45,084 bases of DNA from Gemmatimonadota bacterium (GTDB lineage Bacteria; Gemmatimonadota; Gemmatimonadetes; Gemmatimonadales; GWC2-71-9), in contig QHTZ01000069.1 in assembly GCA_003221005.1 (NCBI GenBank), positions 1 to 45,084 on the forward strand. Direction: 5' to 3'. Below, in pieces: positions 35,747 through 44,297 of the stretch (its first letter is position 1; every line of letters begins with the position of its first letter). The notes below the pieces were generated by a model. That model was given only the letters and a program-made list of their open reading frames with translations, was not told where the DNA came from and searched no databases. The position numbers and the translations under genes are program-made.

Positions 35747-36310
35747 CTACCTCGAGAAGTCCACCTTCGGCACCTCGGCGGCCCCGGGCGTCTGCAGCTC
35801 GAAATACTGCCGCGGGCCCTTGCCGATCACCTTCGCCGTGAGGACCTGCGGGAACCGGCGGATGTAGGCGTTGTAGCGGTTCACCGCCTCGTTGTAGTCG
35901 GTCCGGGCGACGGCGATCCGGTTCTCCGTCCCCTCGAGCTGGTCCTGGAGCGCCCGGAAGTTCTCGTTGGACTTGAGCTGCGGGTAATTCTCGGCAATGG
36001 CGAGCAGGCGGCCGAGGGGCGCCGTCAGCGCGGCGTTGGCCGCCGCCATGTCTTGCACGTTCCCGCTCTGCACGGCGCCGGCGAGCTTGGCCCGCGCCTC
36101 CGCCACCTCGGTGAAGATCGTCTGCTCCTGCTTCGCGTAGCCCTTCACCGTCTCCACCAGGTTCGGGACGAGATCGGCGCGCCGCTGCAGCTGCACCTTG
36201 ATCTGGGACTCAGCGGCACTCACCTGCTCGTCGTACGTCTGAATCGTGTTGTAGCCGCACCCTGCAACCAGCGCGAGGCCGACAAGCAACGAGCGCTGCA
36301 ACGCGTTCAC
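35747..36310 (-). CDS. lemA: LemA family protein
   Basis: 187 residues from a GTG with an excellent Shine-Dalgarno (GGAGGA). The N-terminus is hydrophobic with a possible lipidated cysteine (LVGLALVAGCGYN). The cytoplasmic or periplasmic helical domain is diagnostic: YNTIQTYDEQVSAAESQIKVQLQRRADLVPNLVETVKGYA, NYPQLKSNENFRALQDQLEGTENRIAVARTDYNEAVNRYN. LemA proteins are four-helix membrane-associated proteins of unclear function. They are often next to TPM-domain (YgcG-like) genes, as here. The longer open frame upstream runs into the neighbouring gene and is not used. Confidence 0.93.
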   Translation of the reverse strand: MNALQRSLLVGLALVAGCGYNTIQTYDEQVSAAESQIKVQLQRRADLVPNLVETVKGYAKQEQTIFTEVAEARAKLAGAVQSGNVQDMAAANAALTAPLGRLLAIAENYPQLKSNENFRALQDQLEGTENRIAVARTDYNEAVNRYNAYIRRFPQVLTAKVIGKGPRQYFELQTPGAAEVPKVDFSR

Positions 36311-36321
36311 AGGATTCCTCC

Positions 36322-37044
36322 CTATGTAAGCCGGTTCACGAATTCGGCGGTCCGCTCCAGGGCCGCCAGGTACGCGGCGGGCAGCGGATCCCCCGTCCCC
36401 AACTTGAGCGTGCGCCCGTCGGTCGCGTGCGCGACGAGCGCGGTCAGACTCTCGGGCGGCCACCCCATCGTGGTCCCCGCTTCCCGCACCAGCGCCTCGG
36501 GGGCATCCGGCAGCGTCCTGCCGGCGAGCCGCAGTGCGGCCCGCAGCATCGTGAAGAAGCCACCGGTGCTGCCCGCGATCACGCGCGCCAGCTCTCCCTG
36601 GTCGCCTCGCAGGGCGGCGTAGGCTTGCCGCAGCCGCACGAGTTTCCCCTTGAGCTCGTGCTCGAGCTGACGCCGCACGTCAGCCCGCTCCACCGTGATG
36701 CCCGGCCACGGGTCCCTCCCGGCGAGCACCCGGTGCGCTTCACGCAAGTCCGCGTATTCGATGGGAAACGCGTCGGCGGACTCCCGCCACTCCCGTTCCG
36801 TGAAAATGAGCGGGGCGCGATGGCCGGCGCGCACCCAGCTGCGCACGACGGGCCCGAGGGACGCGAACAGGTGCTCGTCCGCGGCGTCGCAGATGAGCAG
36901 GGTGTTCACGTCGGCGCGCCCCCGCCCCGCGACGTGCACCCCCGGTCGCCGCGCCGTCGAGCCGTACAGCAGTAGCGAGACCAGGCGCTTCCCGAGCGCC
37001 TGACTCACCTCCTGCGCGAAACCTTCCAGCGTGAGCTTCGCCAT
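36322..37044 (-). CDS. Nucleotidyltransferase-fold protein with an altered active site
   Basis: 240 residues from the ATG at 37044, two bases after the TPM gene stop. The first ~110 residues look like a polymerase-beta-type nucleotidyltransferase: SLLLYGSTARR carries the GS motif, followed by the strand ADVNTLLI where the second Asp of the usual DxD is replaced by Asn. The C-terminal half (about 125-235) is helical, similar to HEPN or C-terminal domains that follow such folds (KLVRLRQAYAALRGDQ, GGFFTMLRAALRLAG). The missing acidic residue suggests reduced or no catalysis. It sits between TPM and LemA genes. Function is unknown. Confidence 0.7.
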   Translation of the reverse strand: MAKLTLEGFAQEVSQALGKRLVSLLLYGSTARRPGVHVAGRGRADVNTLLICDAADEHLFASLGPVVRSWVRAGHRAPLIFTEREWRESADAFPIEYADLREAHRVLAGRDPWPGITVERADVRRQLEHELKGKLVRLRQAYAALRGDQGELARVIAGSTGGFFTMLRAALRLAGRTLPDAPEALVREAGTTMGWPPESLTALVAHATDGRTLKLGTGDPLPAAYLAALERTAEFVNRLT

Positions 37045-37046
37045 TA

Positions 37047-37820
37047 TTAGAAGCTCCTCCCCGCGCCGCCGCCACTCGTGCCGCCGCCACCGCCGAAGCC
37101 GCCGAATCCCCCGCCGAACCCTCCGCCCCCGCCCCCACTCCATCCTCCCCAGCCCCCGCGCCCACCTCCAAATCCCCCCAGCCAAAACGGAAGCCAGAGA
37201 ATCCGGCCCCGGCTGAACAGCAGCAGGAAAATAATGAGCGCGACGAGCCAGCCGACCGGAATCGCGGGCCGCCCGGAGTCGTCCCCCCCCGGAGACGCCC
37301 GCTCCGGTTGCGACGTGAGGGTCACCCCCATCGCGTCCGCGAACGCGTGGGCGATGGAGTCCACCCCGCGGGCCGCCGCCGCGCCGTAATCTTCCCGCGC
37401 CAGCTCCGGGGTCATGGCGTCGGTGGTGCGCCCGGCACGCGCGTCCGGCAGGAACCCTTCCGCGCCCCGCCCCGTGAGGAGGAACACCCGCCCGGTCCCA
37501 GGCCGGTGATTCCGGCGCGGCACGATGAGCAGCAAGGCGCCCAGGTTCCTGGCCGGGTCGCCGGCTTCCGCCGTCCCTCCCACGCGCCACTGGCGGTAGA
37601 TCTCCACCGCGACATCCACTGGTGCCCGCTGTCCGATGTCGGGAAGCGTCACCACGACGATGTCTCCGCGCGTCTTCTCGCGTACTTCGGTGATCTCTGC
37701 TTCCATCCGCGCGACGGGGCCGGGATCGAGCACGCCGGCGAAGTCGTTCACGAACCCTCGCGGCGAAGGAATCGCAAGCTGCTGGAGAGCGAGGAGGAGG
37801 CCGACGCAGGCGGAAGCCAT
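37047..37820 (-). CDS. TPM-domain (YgcG-like) membrane protein
   Basis: 257 residues. A signal sequence (ASACVGLLLALQQL) is followed by the TPM domain at about 22-160: GFVNDFAGVLDPGPVARMEAE, GDIVVVTLPDIGQ, NLGALLLIVPRRN and the closing region. A transmembrane helix (about 188-206, VGWLVALIIFLLLFSRG) and a Gly-rich tail ending GGGGTSGGGAGRSF complete it, exactly as in YgcG/MbtH-type TPM proteins. TPM domains have been linked to photosystem repair and phosphatase activity in plants; the bacterial role is unclear. It is the first gene of the TPM-NTase-LemA-PD40 operon. The Gly-rich DNA is ordinary for this family and is not part of the word-array phenomenon. Confidence 0.9.
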   Translation of the reverse strand: MASACVGLLLALQQLAIPSPRGFVNDFAGVLDPGPVARMEAEITEVREKTRGDIVVVTLPDIGQRAPVDVAVEIYRQWRVGGTAEAGDPARNLGALLLIVPRRNHRPGTGRVFLLTGRGAEGFLPDARAGRTTDAMTPELAREDYGAAAARGVDSIAHAFADAMGVTLTSQPERASPGGDDSGRPAIPVGWLVALIIFLLLFSRGRILWLPFWLGGFGGGRGGWGGWSGGGGGGFGGGFGGFGGGGGTSGGGAGRSF

Positions 37821-37956
37821 GGGGCGCGTAAATCTTACGCAATTCGGGGTGGCCGTGCTTCAACCGGCGCCGCCCGGTAGTGGCGCCAATTCCGGGCTCT
37901 CGCTATGGTAGTGCGAGCCGCAGCCCGAGTCGTTCCCAGAACCGCAAGGAGATCGA

Positions 37957-38583
37957 GTGCGCTGGACCCGGCTTCCGCTGCTTGGCTGCCTCGCGCTGGC
38001 GTGGGCGCAAGGCGTGGGTCTCGCGTCGCGTTCCAAGGGGCGACCCGACGCTCCCATCACCGTGTACGAGATGTCGGACTTTCAGTGTCCCTACTGCCGG
38101 CAGTTCGCTCTCGAGACCATGCCCGTCCTGGAGCGAGAGTACGTCGCGACCGGCAAGATCCGTTTCATCTATATCAACCTTCCACTCACCAATCTTCACA
38201 AGCACGCCGTCGCCGCCGCCGTGGTGGCCATCTGTGCCGCGGAGCAGGGCCGGTTCTGGCCGGTGCACGATCGCTTATTCGAGCGGCAGCCGCAGTGGGC
38301 CGCGCAGGCCGATCCCGGCCGCTACCTCGCCGCCCTGGCCGACTCCGCCGGCGCCGACCACGCGCAGCTCGCCCGCTGCCTCGCGGGCAAGTCAGCCGAG
38401 GCTGCCGTGCAGGCCGACTCCCAGGCGGCCGCGCGTGCGGGAGCCTACAGCACGCCCACCTTCTATATAGAAGGCGGCCTCATCGACGGTGCTGCTCCCG
38501 CAGCGGTGTTTCGCGCGGTCCTGGATTCCATCTACCGGTCCAAGGCGGCCCGCCCGGCCGCTCCCGCACCCTCCCCGCGCTGA
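37957..38583 (+). CDS. DsbA-like thioredoxin-fold oxidoreductase
   Basis: 208 residues from a GTG with Shine-Dalgarno AAGGAGA (37946-37952). The N-terminus is a short signal or membrane anchor (LLGCLALAWAQGVGLA). The thioredoxin fold with an inserted helical domain has the active site CPYC (Cys44, Cys47) in MSDFQCPYCRQFALETMP and the cis-proline loop in AGAYSTPTFYIEGG. The family resembles DSBA-like/Thioredoxin_4 proteins that oxidise or isomerise disulfides in the cell envelope. A C-terminal Ala/Pro-rich tail ends the protein. The stop overlaps the ATG of waaA, so they are co-translated. Confidence 0.9.
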   Translation: MRWTRLPLLGCLALAWAQGVGLASRSKGRPDAPITVYEMSDFQCPYCRQFALETMPVLEREYVATGKIRFIYINLPLTNLHKHAVAAAVVAICAAEQGRFWPVHDRLFERQPQWAAQADPGRYLAALADSAGADHAQLARCLAGKSAEAAVQADSQAAARAGAYSTPTFYIEGGLIDGAAPAAVFRAVLDSIYRSKAARPAAPAPSPR

Positions 38584-39893
38584 TGGCCCGTCCTTCCTTT
38601 ATTTACCGCCTCACCGTGAGCCTCGCCGGGAAGGCGGCCCCGCTCGCGGCGCGCTTCGACAAGAAGCTGGCGCGGGGTCTCGATGCGCGACGGGGGCTCG
38701 TGGAGCGGGTGCAGGCGTGGGTCGAGGCGCACCGCGATCTCAAGCGACCCCTGGTGTGGGTCCACGCTCCATCGGTGGGGGAGGGTTTGCAGGCGAAGCC
38801 GGTCCTGGAAGCGCTGCGGGCGACGCAGCCCCACTGGCAGCTCGTGTACACGTTCTTCTCACCGTCGGCCGAGCGGCTGGCCCGTACTCTCCCCGTGGAC
38901 ATGACCGATTATCTGCCGTTCGACCGCCCGCGCGAGGTGCGCGCCGTCCTCAAGGGTCTTGAGCCCACCGCGCTCGTGTTTTCGAAGCTCGACGTCTGGC
39001 CCGAGCTGGCGCTCGCGGCCGCGCGCGCGGGGGTGAAGCTGGGGCTGATCTCGGCGACGGTGGCGCCTGCGAGCTCGCGGCTCCGCTGGCCAGCGCGGCA
39101 ATGGGCCCACGCCGCGTACCGGGCCCTCGACCGGATCGGCGCGATCAGCCAGGACGACGCGCGGCGGCTCGAGCGTCTCGGCGCGCGCGCCGACGCGATC
39201 CAGGTGACGGGCGACACCCGCTACGACAGCGTGGCGGAGCGCGCCGAGCGGTTCGACCGGTCGCGCGAGCCGTTCGCGCGGCTGACGGCGGCCACCGGCA
39301 CCTTTACGGTCGTGGCCGGGTCAACGTGGCCGGCGGACGAGGCGGTCGTGCTGCCGGCCTTCGCCGACCTGCTCGCTCAGGTGCCCGGGGCCCGTCTCCT
39401 GCTCGCGCCCCACGAGCCCAACCCCGATCATCTCGCCGGCATTGCGGAGCAGACGACGGCGCTCGGCTTGCCGCGGCCCGTGCGACTCTCGCAGCTCGAG
39501 CACGCGCCGCCCGGGCCCGTGATCGTGGTGGACCGGGTCGGCATTCTTGCCGACCTCTACGCGTTGTCGGACGTCGCGTTCGTCGGTGGGGGTTACCATC
39601 GGGCGGGACTCCACTCGGTGCTTGAGCCCGCCGTGTTCAGCGTCCCCGTGACTGTGGGGCCGCACTGGCAGATGAGCCGTGACGCCCAGCTGCTCATCGA
39701 GCAGGGAGGGGCCGTCGCGCTGCCGGCGGACGGGCGGCATCCGTTGCACTCACAGTGGCTCGTCTGGTTTCACGATCCGGCGGCGCGCCGCAAAGCGGGC
39801 GCGGTGGGGAAGAAGCTGGTGCAAGCGGGGCGCGGCGCCGCCGACCGGACGACCGCTCTCGTACAGCAGCTGGTGCGCGGCGCCGGGCGCTAG
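38583..39893 (+). CDS. waaA: 3-deoxy-D-manno-octulosonic acid transferase
   Basis: 436 residues. WaaA (KdtA) adds Kdo to lipid A precursor at the inner membrane; its presence shows this organism makes a Kdo-containing LPS. The N-terminal glycosyltransferase domain (about 1-220) contains PLVWVHAPSVGEGLQAKPVL, with Glu67 as the catalytic residue, VYTFFSPSAERLA and the PFDRPREVRAVL region. The C-terminal GT-B domain has VVAGSTWPADEAVVLPAF, LLAPHEPN, YALSDVAFVGGGYHRAGLHSVLEPAVF and GPHWQMSRDAQLL. Length fits the family (about 425). It shares an operon with the DsbA-like gene. Confidence 0.95.
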   Translation: MARPSFIYRLTVSLAGKAAPLAARFDKKLARGLDARRGLVERVQAWVEAHRDLKRPLVWVHAPSVGEGLQAKPVLEALRATQPHWQLVYTFFSPSAERLARTLPVDMTDYLPFDRPREVRAVLKGLEPTALVFSKLDVWPELALAAARAGVKLGLISATVAPASSRLRWPARQWAHAAYRALDRIGAISQDDARRLERLGARADAIQVTGDTRYDSVAERAERFDRSREPFARLTAATGTFTVVAGSTWPADEAVVLPAFADLLAQVPGARLLLAPHEPNPDHLAGIAEQTTALGLPRPVRLSQLEHAPPGPVIVVDRVGILADLYALSDVAFVGGGYHRAGLHSVLEPAVFSVPVTVGPHWQMSRDAQLLIEQGGAVALPADGRHPLHSQWLVWFHDPAARRKAGAVGKKLVQAGRGAADRTTALVQQLVRGAGR

Positions 39894-39914
39894 GCAGCGC
39901 GCGCGTCGGCAGCA

Positions 39915-40280
39915 CTATTTCCCGACGACGATCCCCTCGTAGGTGACCGAGCGTGGCGCGACGAGCCCCAGCGTGAGCGCGGTGACCAACACGTCGCTCC
40001 AGCGGCTGCGCACACGGATCTTGAGACTCGCGATGGACGCCCCGGCACCGAGCTGGCCTGCGAGCAAGTCCTCCAGTTTCGGCTCGGAGAGCGTAAACAA
40101 CCCCATCACCAGGTAGACGGGGTGCTTCGTCACGCGAAACGCCGTGCCCGCGGTCGACGCCTCCTTGGGCTCGGCCATCGTCGCGGTGACGCCCAGGTGC
40201 GAGCTGTCGAACGTGATGGCGCAGCCGCTCGCGGCCAGCGCCAGCGCGACCGCGGTCGCGCGTGCGACTCGAGATTTCAC
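39915..40280 (-). CDS. Small lipoprotein, Bor-like
   Basis: 121 residues. The GTG at 40280 is chosen because AGGAG lies at the right distance; a TTG at 40298 is less likely. A lipoprotein signal (TAVALALAASGCAITFD) precedes a small beta-rich domain containing KHPVYLVMGLFTLSEPKLEDL, KIRVRSRWSDVLVTALTLGL and VAPRSVTYEGIVVG. It resembles Bor/YjbF-style short outer-membrane lipoproteins seen in other Gram-negatives, but I cannot assign a family with certainty. Convergent with waaA. The gene upstream (40360) ends in a clear terminator, so this gene should have a separate promoter that I could not see. Confidence 0.7.
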   Translation of the reverse strand: MKSRVARATAVALALAASGCAITFDSSHLGVTATMAEPKEASTAGTAFRVTKHPVYLVMGLFTLSEPKLEDLLAGQLGAGASIASLKIRVRSRWSDVLVTALTLGLVAPRSVTYEGIVVGK

Positions 40281-40295
40281 ACGGCTCCTGGGAAA

Positions 40296-40323
40296 CAAAA
40301 AGGCGCGCCGGGAACGGCGCGCC
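40296..40323 (-). terminator. Rho-independent terminator of the 40360 barrel gene
   Basis: On the minus strand, GGCGCGCC (40316-40323), a six-base loop and GGCGCGCC (40302-40309) form an 8-bp stem followed by TTTTT (40297-40301). It is a textbook intrinsic terminator. Confidence 0.85.
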
Positions 40324-40359
40324 CCAAAGGTAGTCGCTTCAACTGCGAATGTGAACCCG

Positions 40360-41022
40360 TCAGAGGCCGAGGGACGGGCGGATGTCTACGTGGAGACCGA
40401 CGCCGAGCGTCGTGGTGTGGCCACCGCCTGGAAAGTTTTCGTAGTCGATCGCCGCGTGGAGGCCGACCAGGCCGAAGCCGAACGTCAGGCCGCCTGCGAC
40501 CCCGAACTGGGTGTTCGTCTGGGATGGGGTCACGCCGCTCCCCCCCTGGTGATTCATGCGCAGTCCGGGTGCCACCCATGGCTCAAGGCTCAGGCCGGGC
40601 ACCGGGAGGTCGACGGCAAGCCCGAGCGCCGCGGTCGCCCGCGTGCTAGTGACGCTGGACTGGCTGAAGCTCGCGAACCCGCCCTGGAGATTGATGGAGA
40701 TCGGGATCAGCGAGCCGCCGATGAGGCGGTACGCGGCCGCGCCACCGTACTCGGTGACGTTGGAGCCGGCGCCGGTCGGATTGCGCACTCCCACGGTAGC
40801 GCTGAGCGTTAGCGCGGAGAGGCCGAGCGCGGCCCGGCCCGCCACGGTCGTCCCCTTCCCGCCCGCCGAATCAGGCACACCGACGTCGGCCGCGACCGAC
40901 ACTCGGGTGCCGCCGCGCGGGCTGTTCCACACGGGCATCCCGGGGAGCTGGGCGGGCGCTCGCGCGGGAACCGTGGCCGCGGCTACCGCGACGACTGCCA
41001 TAACGAGCACTGCGCGCTTCAT
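40360..41022 (-). CDS. Small outer-membrane beta-barrel protein A
   Basis: 220 residues; the ATG at 41022 follows GGAGGG. A signal peptide (VLVMAVVAVAAATVPARAPAQ) is followed by alternating strand patterns typical of an 8-10-strand barrel: RVSVAADVGVPDSAG, ALTLSATVGVRNPTG, NVTEYGGAAAYRLIG, PISINLQGGFASFSQ, TTTLGVGLHVDIRPSLGL. Comparable small barrels are encoded downstream at 41104 and 41853, so this is a run of barrel genes transcribed in the same direction. No ligand or enzymatic function can be proposed. It has its own terminator and a promoter at 41063-41091. Confidence 0.7.
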   Translation of the reverse strand: MKRAVLVMAVVAVAAATVPARAPAQLPGMPVWNSPRGGTRVSVAADVGVPDSAGGKGTTVAGRAALGLSALTLSATVGVRNPTGAGSNVTEYGGAAAYRLIGGSLIPISINLQGGFASFSQSSVTSTRATAALGLAVDLPVPGLSLEPWVAPGLRMNHQGGSGVTPSQTNTQFGVAGGLTFGFGLVGLHAAIDYENFPGGGHTTTLGVGLHVDIRPSLGL

Positions 41023-41062
41023 GAGATGCCCTCCGCCCATAAGACGTGAAGCCGACTCGCAA

Positions 41063-41091
41063 ACGCTAGGAACGCCCGCGCGGCAAGTCAA
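41063..41091 (-). promoter_or_regulatory. Promoter of barrel gene A
   Basis: Minus strand: TTGACT (41086-41091), 17-base spacer, TAGCGT (41063-41068). About 35 bases of leader before the ATG at 41022. Confidence 0.5.
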
Positions 41092-41103
41092 CACTGTATC
41101 GCC

Positions 41104-41709
41104 TCAATGCACCCACACGACGCCGATCGACACGCCGTCCAGGTCGCCGAGACCCGCGCTGAGCCGGGCGTCGAGCGTGCGGCCGAACCGGAAGTCGGCA
41201 CCGAGCCCCAGCGTGAAGTCGAGGTTAGACCCGCCGTCCGCCACCAGCGTCGCCGTGGGCTGCACGTACGGCACGATGCTGACGGTCGACCGCTTGGGGT
41301 CGACCCGCCGTCCGAGCGACAGACCCACCGGGATGAACACGACCGAACTGCCGCTCACGAACGCGCCGCCGATCCCGAAGACGAGCGCGCCGTCGAGCGG
41401 GAAGTCGATCGTGTGCGTGATCACGCGCTCACGCGCCTCGGCGCCGAGCAGCAACTCCGTCTTGAAGGATCCGCCAGGATCGTACATCCCGCCGCGAAAG
41501 CCCACGTCGAAGTTGGACACGGCGTAGCGGTACACCCCTTCGAACGCGGCGCCGTTGCCGTTCGGAAAGCTCGCCACCACGCCGAACTCCGAGCGATGGA
41601 ACGCCCGATACGGCGCGTTGAACGACGGCATCCCCGTCGACTGCGCGCGCAGCGCTGGCGCGAGACTCACGAGCAGCCCCGCTATCAACCACGTTGCGTG
41701 ACGCCGCAT
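41104..41709 (-). CDS. Small outer-membrane beta-barrel protein B
   Basis: 201 residues; the ATG at 41709 has AGGAGGGG just upstream. The signal peptide is HATWLIAGLLVSLAPALRAQ. The mature part shows short amphipathic strands: SEFGVVASFPNGNGAAFEGV, FDVGFRGGMYDPGG, DGALVFGIGGAFVSGSSVVF, VSIVPYVQPTATLVADGG, LDFTLGLGADFRFGRTLD, and ends VSIGVVWVH, consistent with the terminal strand of a barrel. It is similar in size and design to proteins A and C but the sequences are not close. Function unknown. Confidence 0.7.
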   Translation of the reverse strand: MRRHATWLIAGLLVSLAPALRAQSTGMPSFNAPYRAFHRSEFGVVASFPNGNGAAFEGVYRYAVSNFDVGFRGGMYDPGGSFKTELLLGAEARERVITHTIDFPLDGALVFGIGGAFVSGSSVVFIPVGLSLGRRVDPKRSTVSIVPYVQPTATLVADGGSNLDFTLGLGADFRFGRTLDARLSAGLGDLDGVSIGVVWVH

Positions 41710-41778
41710 ATCCCCTCCTAGGATCGGGGAAAGGTAGTGACCTGTACCCGAGCGTTGCGCCGTCGTTCCGCCGGCGCA

Positions 41779-41814
41779 AACGAAACGGCCCGCCCACCTC
41801 TCGTGGACGGGCCG
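41779..41814 (-). terminator. Rho-independent terminator after barrel gene C
   Basis: On the minus strand, CGGCCCGTCCAC (41803-41814), a five-base loop and GTGGGCGGGCCG (41786-41797) form a 12-bp stem with one G-U pair, followed by TTTCGTTTG. It closes the 41853-42425 transcript. Confidence 0.7.
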
Positions 41815-41852
41815 CTGGGTGTGACGCCGCTCACCGAGCATCGGCCCGGTGA

Positions 41853-42425
41853 TCAATGCCAGAACGACAAGCCGATCCGTGTACCGATTGCGAAGTTGCT
41901 GGGGTAACCGCCGCCCTTGAAGGTGTAGCCCAAGAACCCTTCGATCCGCCCTGCCGCCGTCTCGAAGGGGACGCGCGTCCCCACACCGCCACCGAGCGAG
42001 AACTGCGTGCCGCTCCCCCCCGGCCCCCCGACATCGAACAGGTTAAGCGCTACACCGCCGGTGACGTAAGGCGCGCGGATCAGGTTGCGCGTCCCGGTGC
42101 CGCGCTTGAGCTGGTACAGCACGTTCAGCCCAGGCGCCAGTGAATACGTCGTCCCTCCAGCCGTGTTGAGCAGGAAGGCGAGCCGGGGCTCCCACATCAG
42201 CTTGGACCGCGAGAGGATTCCGAGGCGAACGTCGACGGGGGCTCCCATCTGGATGCCACCACTTCCCCCCGACGGCTTGAAGTAGTATCCCGTGAAATCG
42301 ACACCGATCTCTTGGTGGTAACCGCCCGTGGGCGCGCTCGTTGCCGCCCTTTTCTGAGCAGCCGCGGGCGTCGCGAGGAACGCGAGACCTCCCACCAACA
42401 ACGCACTACCGAGGAGCTTGACCAT
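41853..42425 (-). CDS. Small outer-membrane beta-barrel protein C
   Basis: 190 residues; the ATG at 42425 follows GGAGGA. The signal peptide is LLGSALLVGGLAFLATPAAAQ. Barrel-like strands include QEIGVDFTGYYFKPSG, GAPVDVRLGILSRSKLMWEP, TTYSLAPGLNVLYQLKRG, PYVTGGVALNLFDVGGPGG and GYTFKGGGYPSNFAIGTRIG, ending LSFWH. It resembles OmpW/OmpA-like small barrels in general shape. A candidate TTGACA promoter at 42486-42514 overlaps the end of atpC, so expression is probably separate from the atp operon. Function unknown. Confidence 0.7.
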   Translation of the reverse strand: MVKLLGSALLVGGLAFLATPAAAQKRAATSAPTGGYHQEIGVDFTGYYFKPSGGSGGIQMGAPVDVRLGILSRSKLMWEPRLAFLLNTAGGTTYSLAPGLNVLYQLKRGTGTRNLIRAPYVTGGVALNLFDVGGPGGSGTQFSLGGGVGTRVPFETAAGRIEGFLGYTFKGGGYPSNFAIGTRIGLSFWH

Positions 42426-42485
42426 TGCAGTTCCTCCGGGAAAGTACGGGTTGCTGGATTGCCTAGGGCGCCCTAATGCGCACAA

Positions 42486-42514
42486 CCTCTAAGAGACTGC
42501 CTCCGATCTGTCAA
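42486..42514 (-). promoter_or_regulatory. Promoter of barrel gene C
   Basis: Minus strand: TTGACA (42509-42514), 17-base spacer, TAGAGG (42486-42491). The -35 overlaps the stop codon of atpC. The 12-base palindrome at 42464-42475 lies in the leader. Confidence 0.45.
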
Positions 42515-42759
42515 GAGTTTTCCGCCCGGTCCGCTACGGCGCGCACGCTTTCACCCACCACCTGGAGGAACCCGCCGGTCACCCGAAAGGCGCTGCTCGA
42601 GCCCCCCTGGCGCACCGTGAGAGTGCCCGCGCCGAGCAGCGTGAGCAGCGGGGCGTGATGCGGCAGGATGCCGACGAGGCCGTCGAACGCCGGCGCGACC
42701 ACCGCGTCGGCCTCGCCGTCGAACAGCGCGCGCTCCGGGGAGATGACGGTGACGTGCAT
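42511..42759 (-). CDS. atpC: ATP synthase epsilon subunit, short form
   Basis: 82 residues, against about 130-140 in most bacteria. The N-terminal beta-sandwich is complete and typical: MHVTVISPERALFDGEADAV, APAFDGLVGILPHHAPLLTLL, GAGTLTVRQGG, FRVTGGFLQVVGESVRAVAD. The C-terminal two-helix domain, which inhibits ATP hydrolysis by inserting into the catalytic head, is absent; the frame stops just after AENS. The gene is three bases after atpD in the usual order. Short epsilon subunits are known in a few phyla, so this is probably natural and implies loss of epsilon-type inhibition. Confidence 0.93.
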   Translation of the reverse strand: MHVTVISPERALFDGEADAVVAPAFDGLVGILPHHAPLLTLLGAGTLTVRQGGSSSAFRVTGGFLQVVGESVRAVADRAENS

Positions 42760-42762
42760 GGC

Positions 42763-44295
<1,533 letters not shown>

Positions 44296-44297
44296 CT

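Noticed and set aside
37078..37165. Gly-codon repeat DNA at the end of the TPM gene, with Pro-rich frames on the other strand
   Set aside because: The Gly-rich tail is usual for TPM/YgcG proteins; there is no complementary array, so it was not counted as a word array.
40302..40323. GGCGCGCC inverted repeat as a possible member of the array family
   Set aside because: It is followed by a T-run on the minus strand and fits an ordinary intrinsic terminator; the arms are not tandem words.
42464..42475. 12-base palindrome tagggcgcccta upstream of barrel gene C
   Set aside because: A single occurrence in the leader; without a second copy or known operator there is no basis to call it a site.
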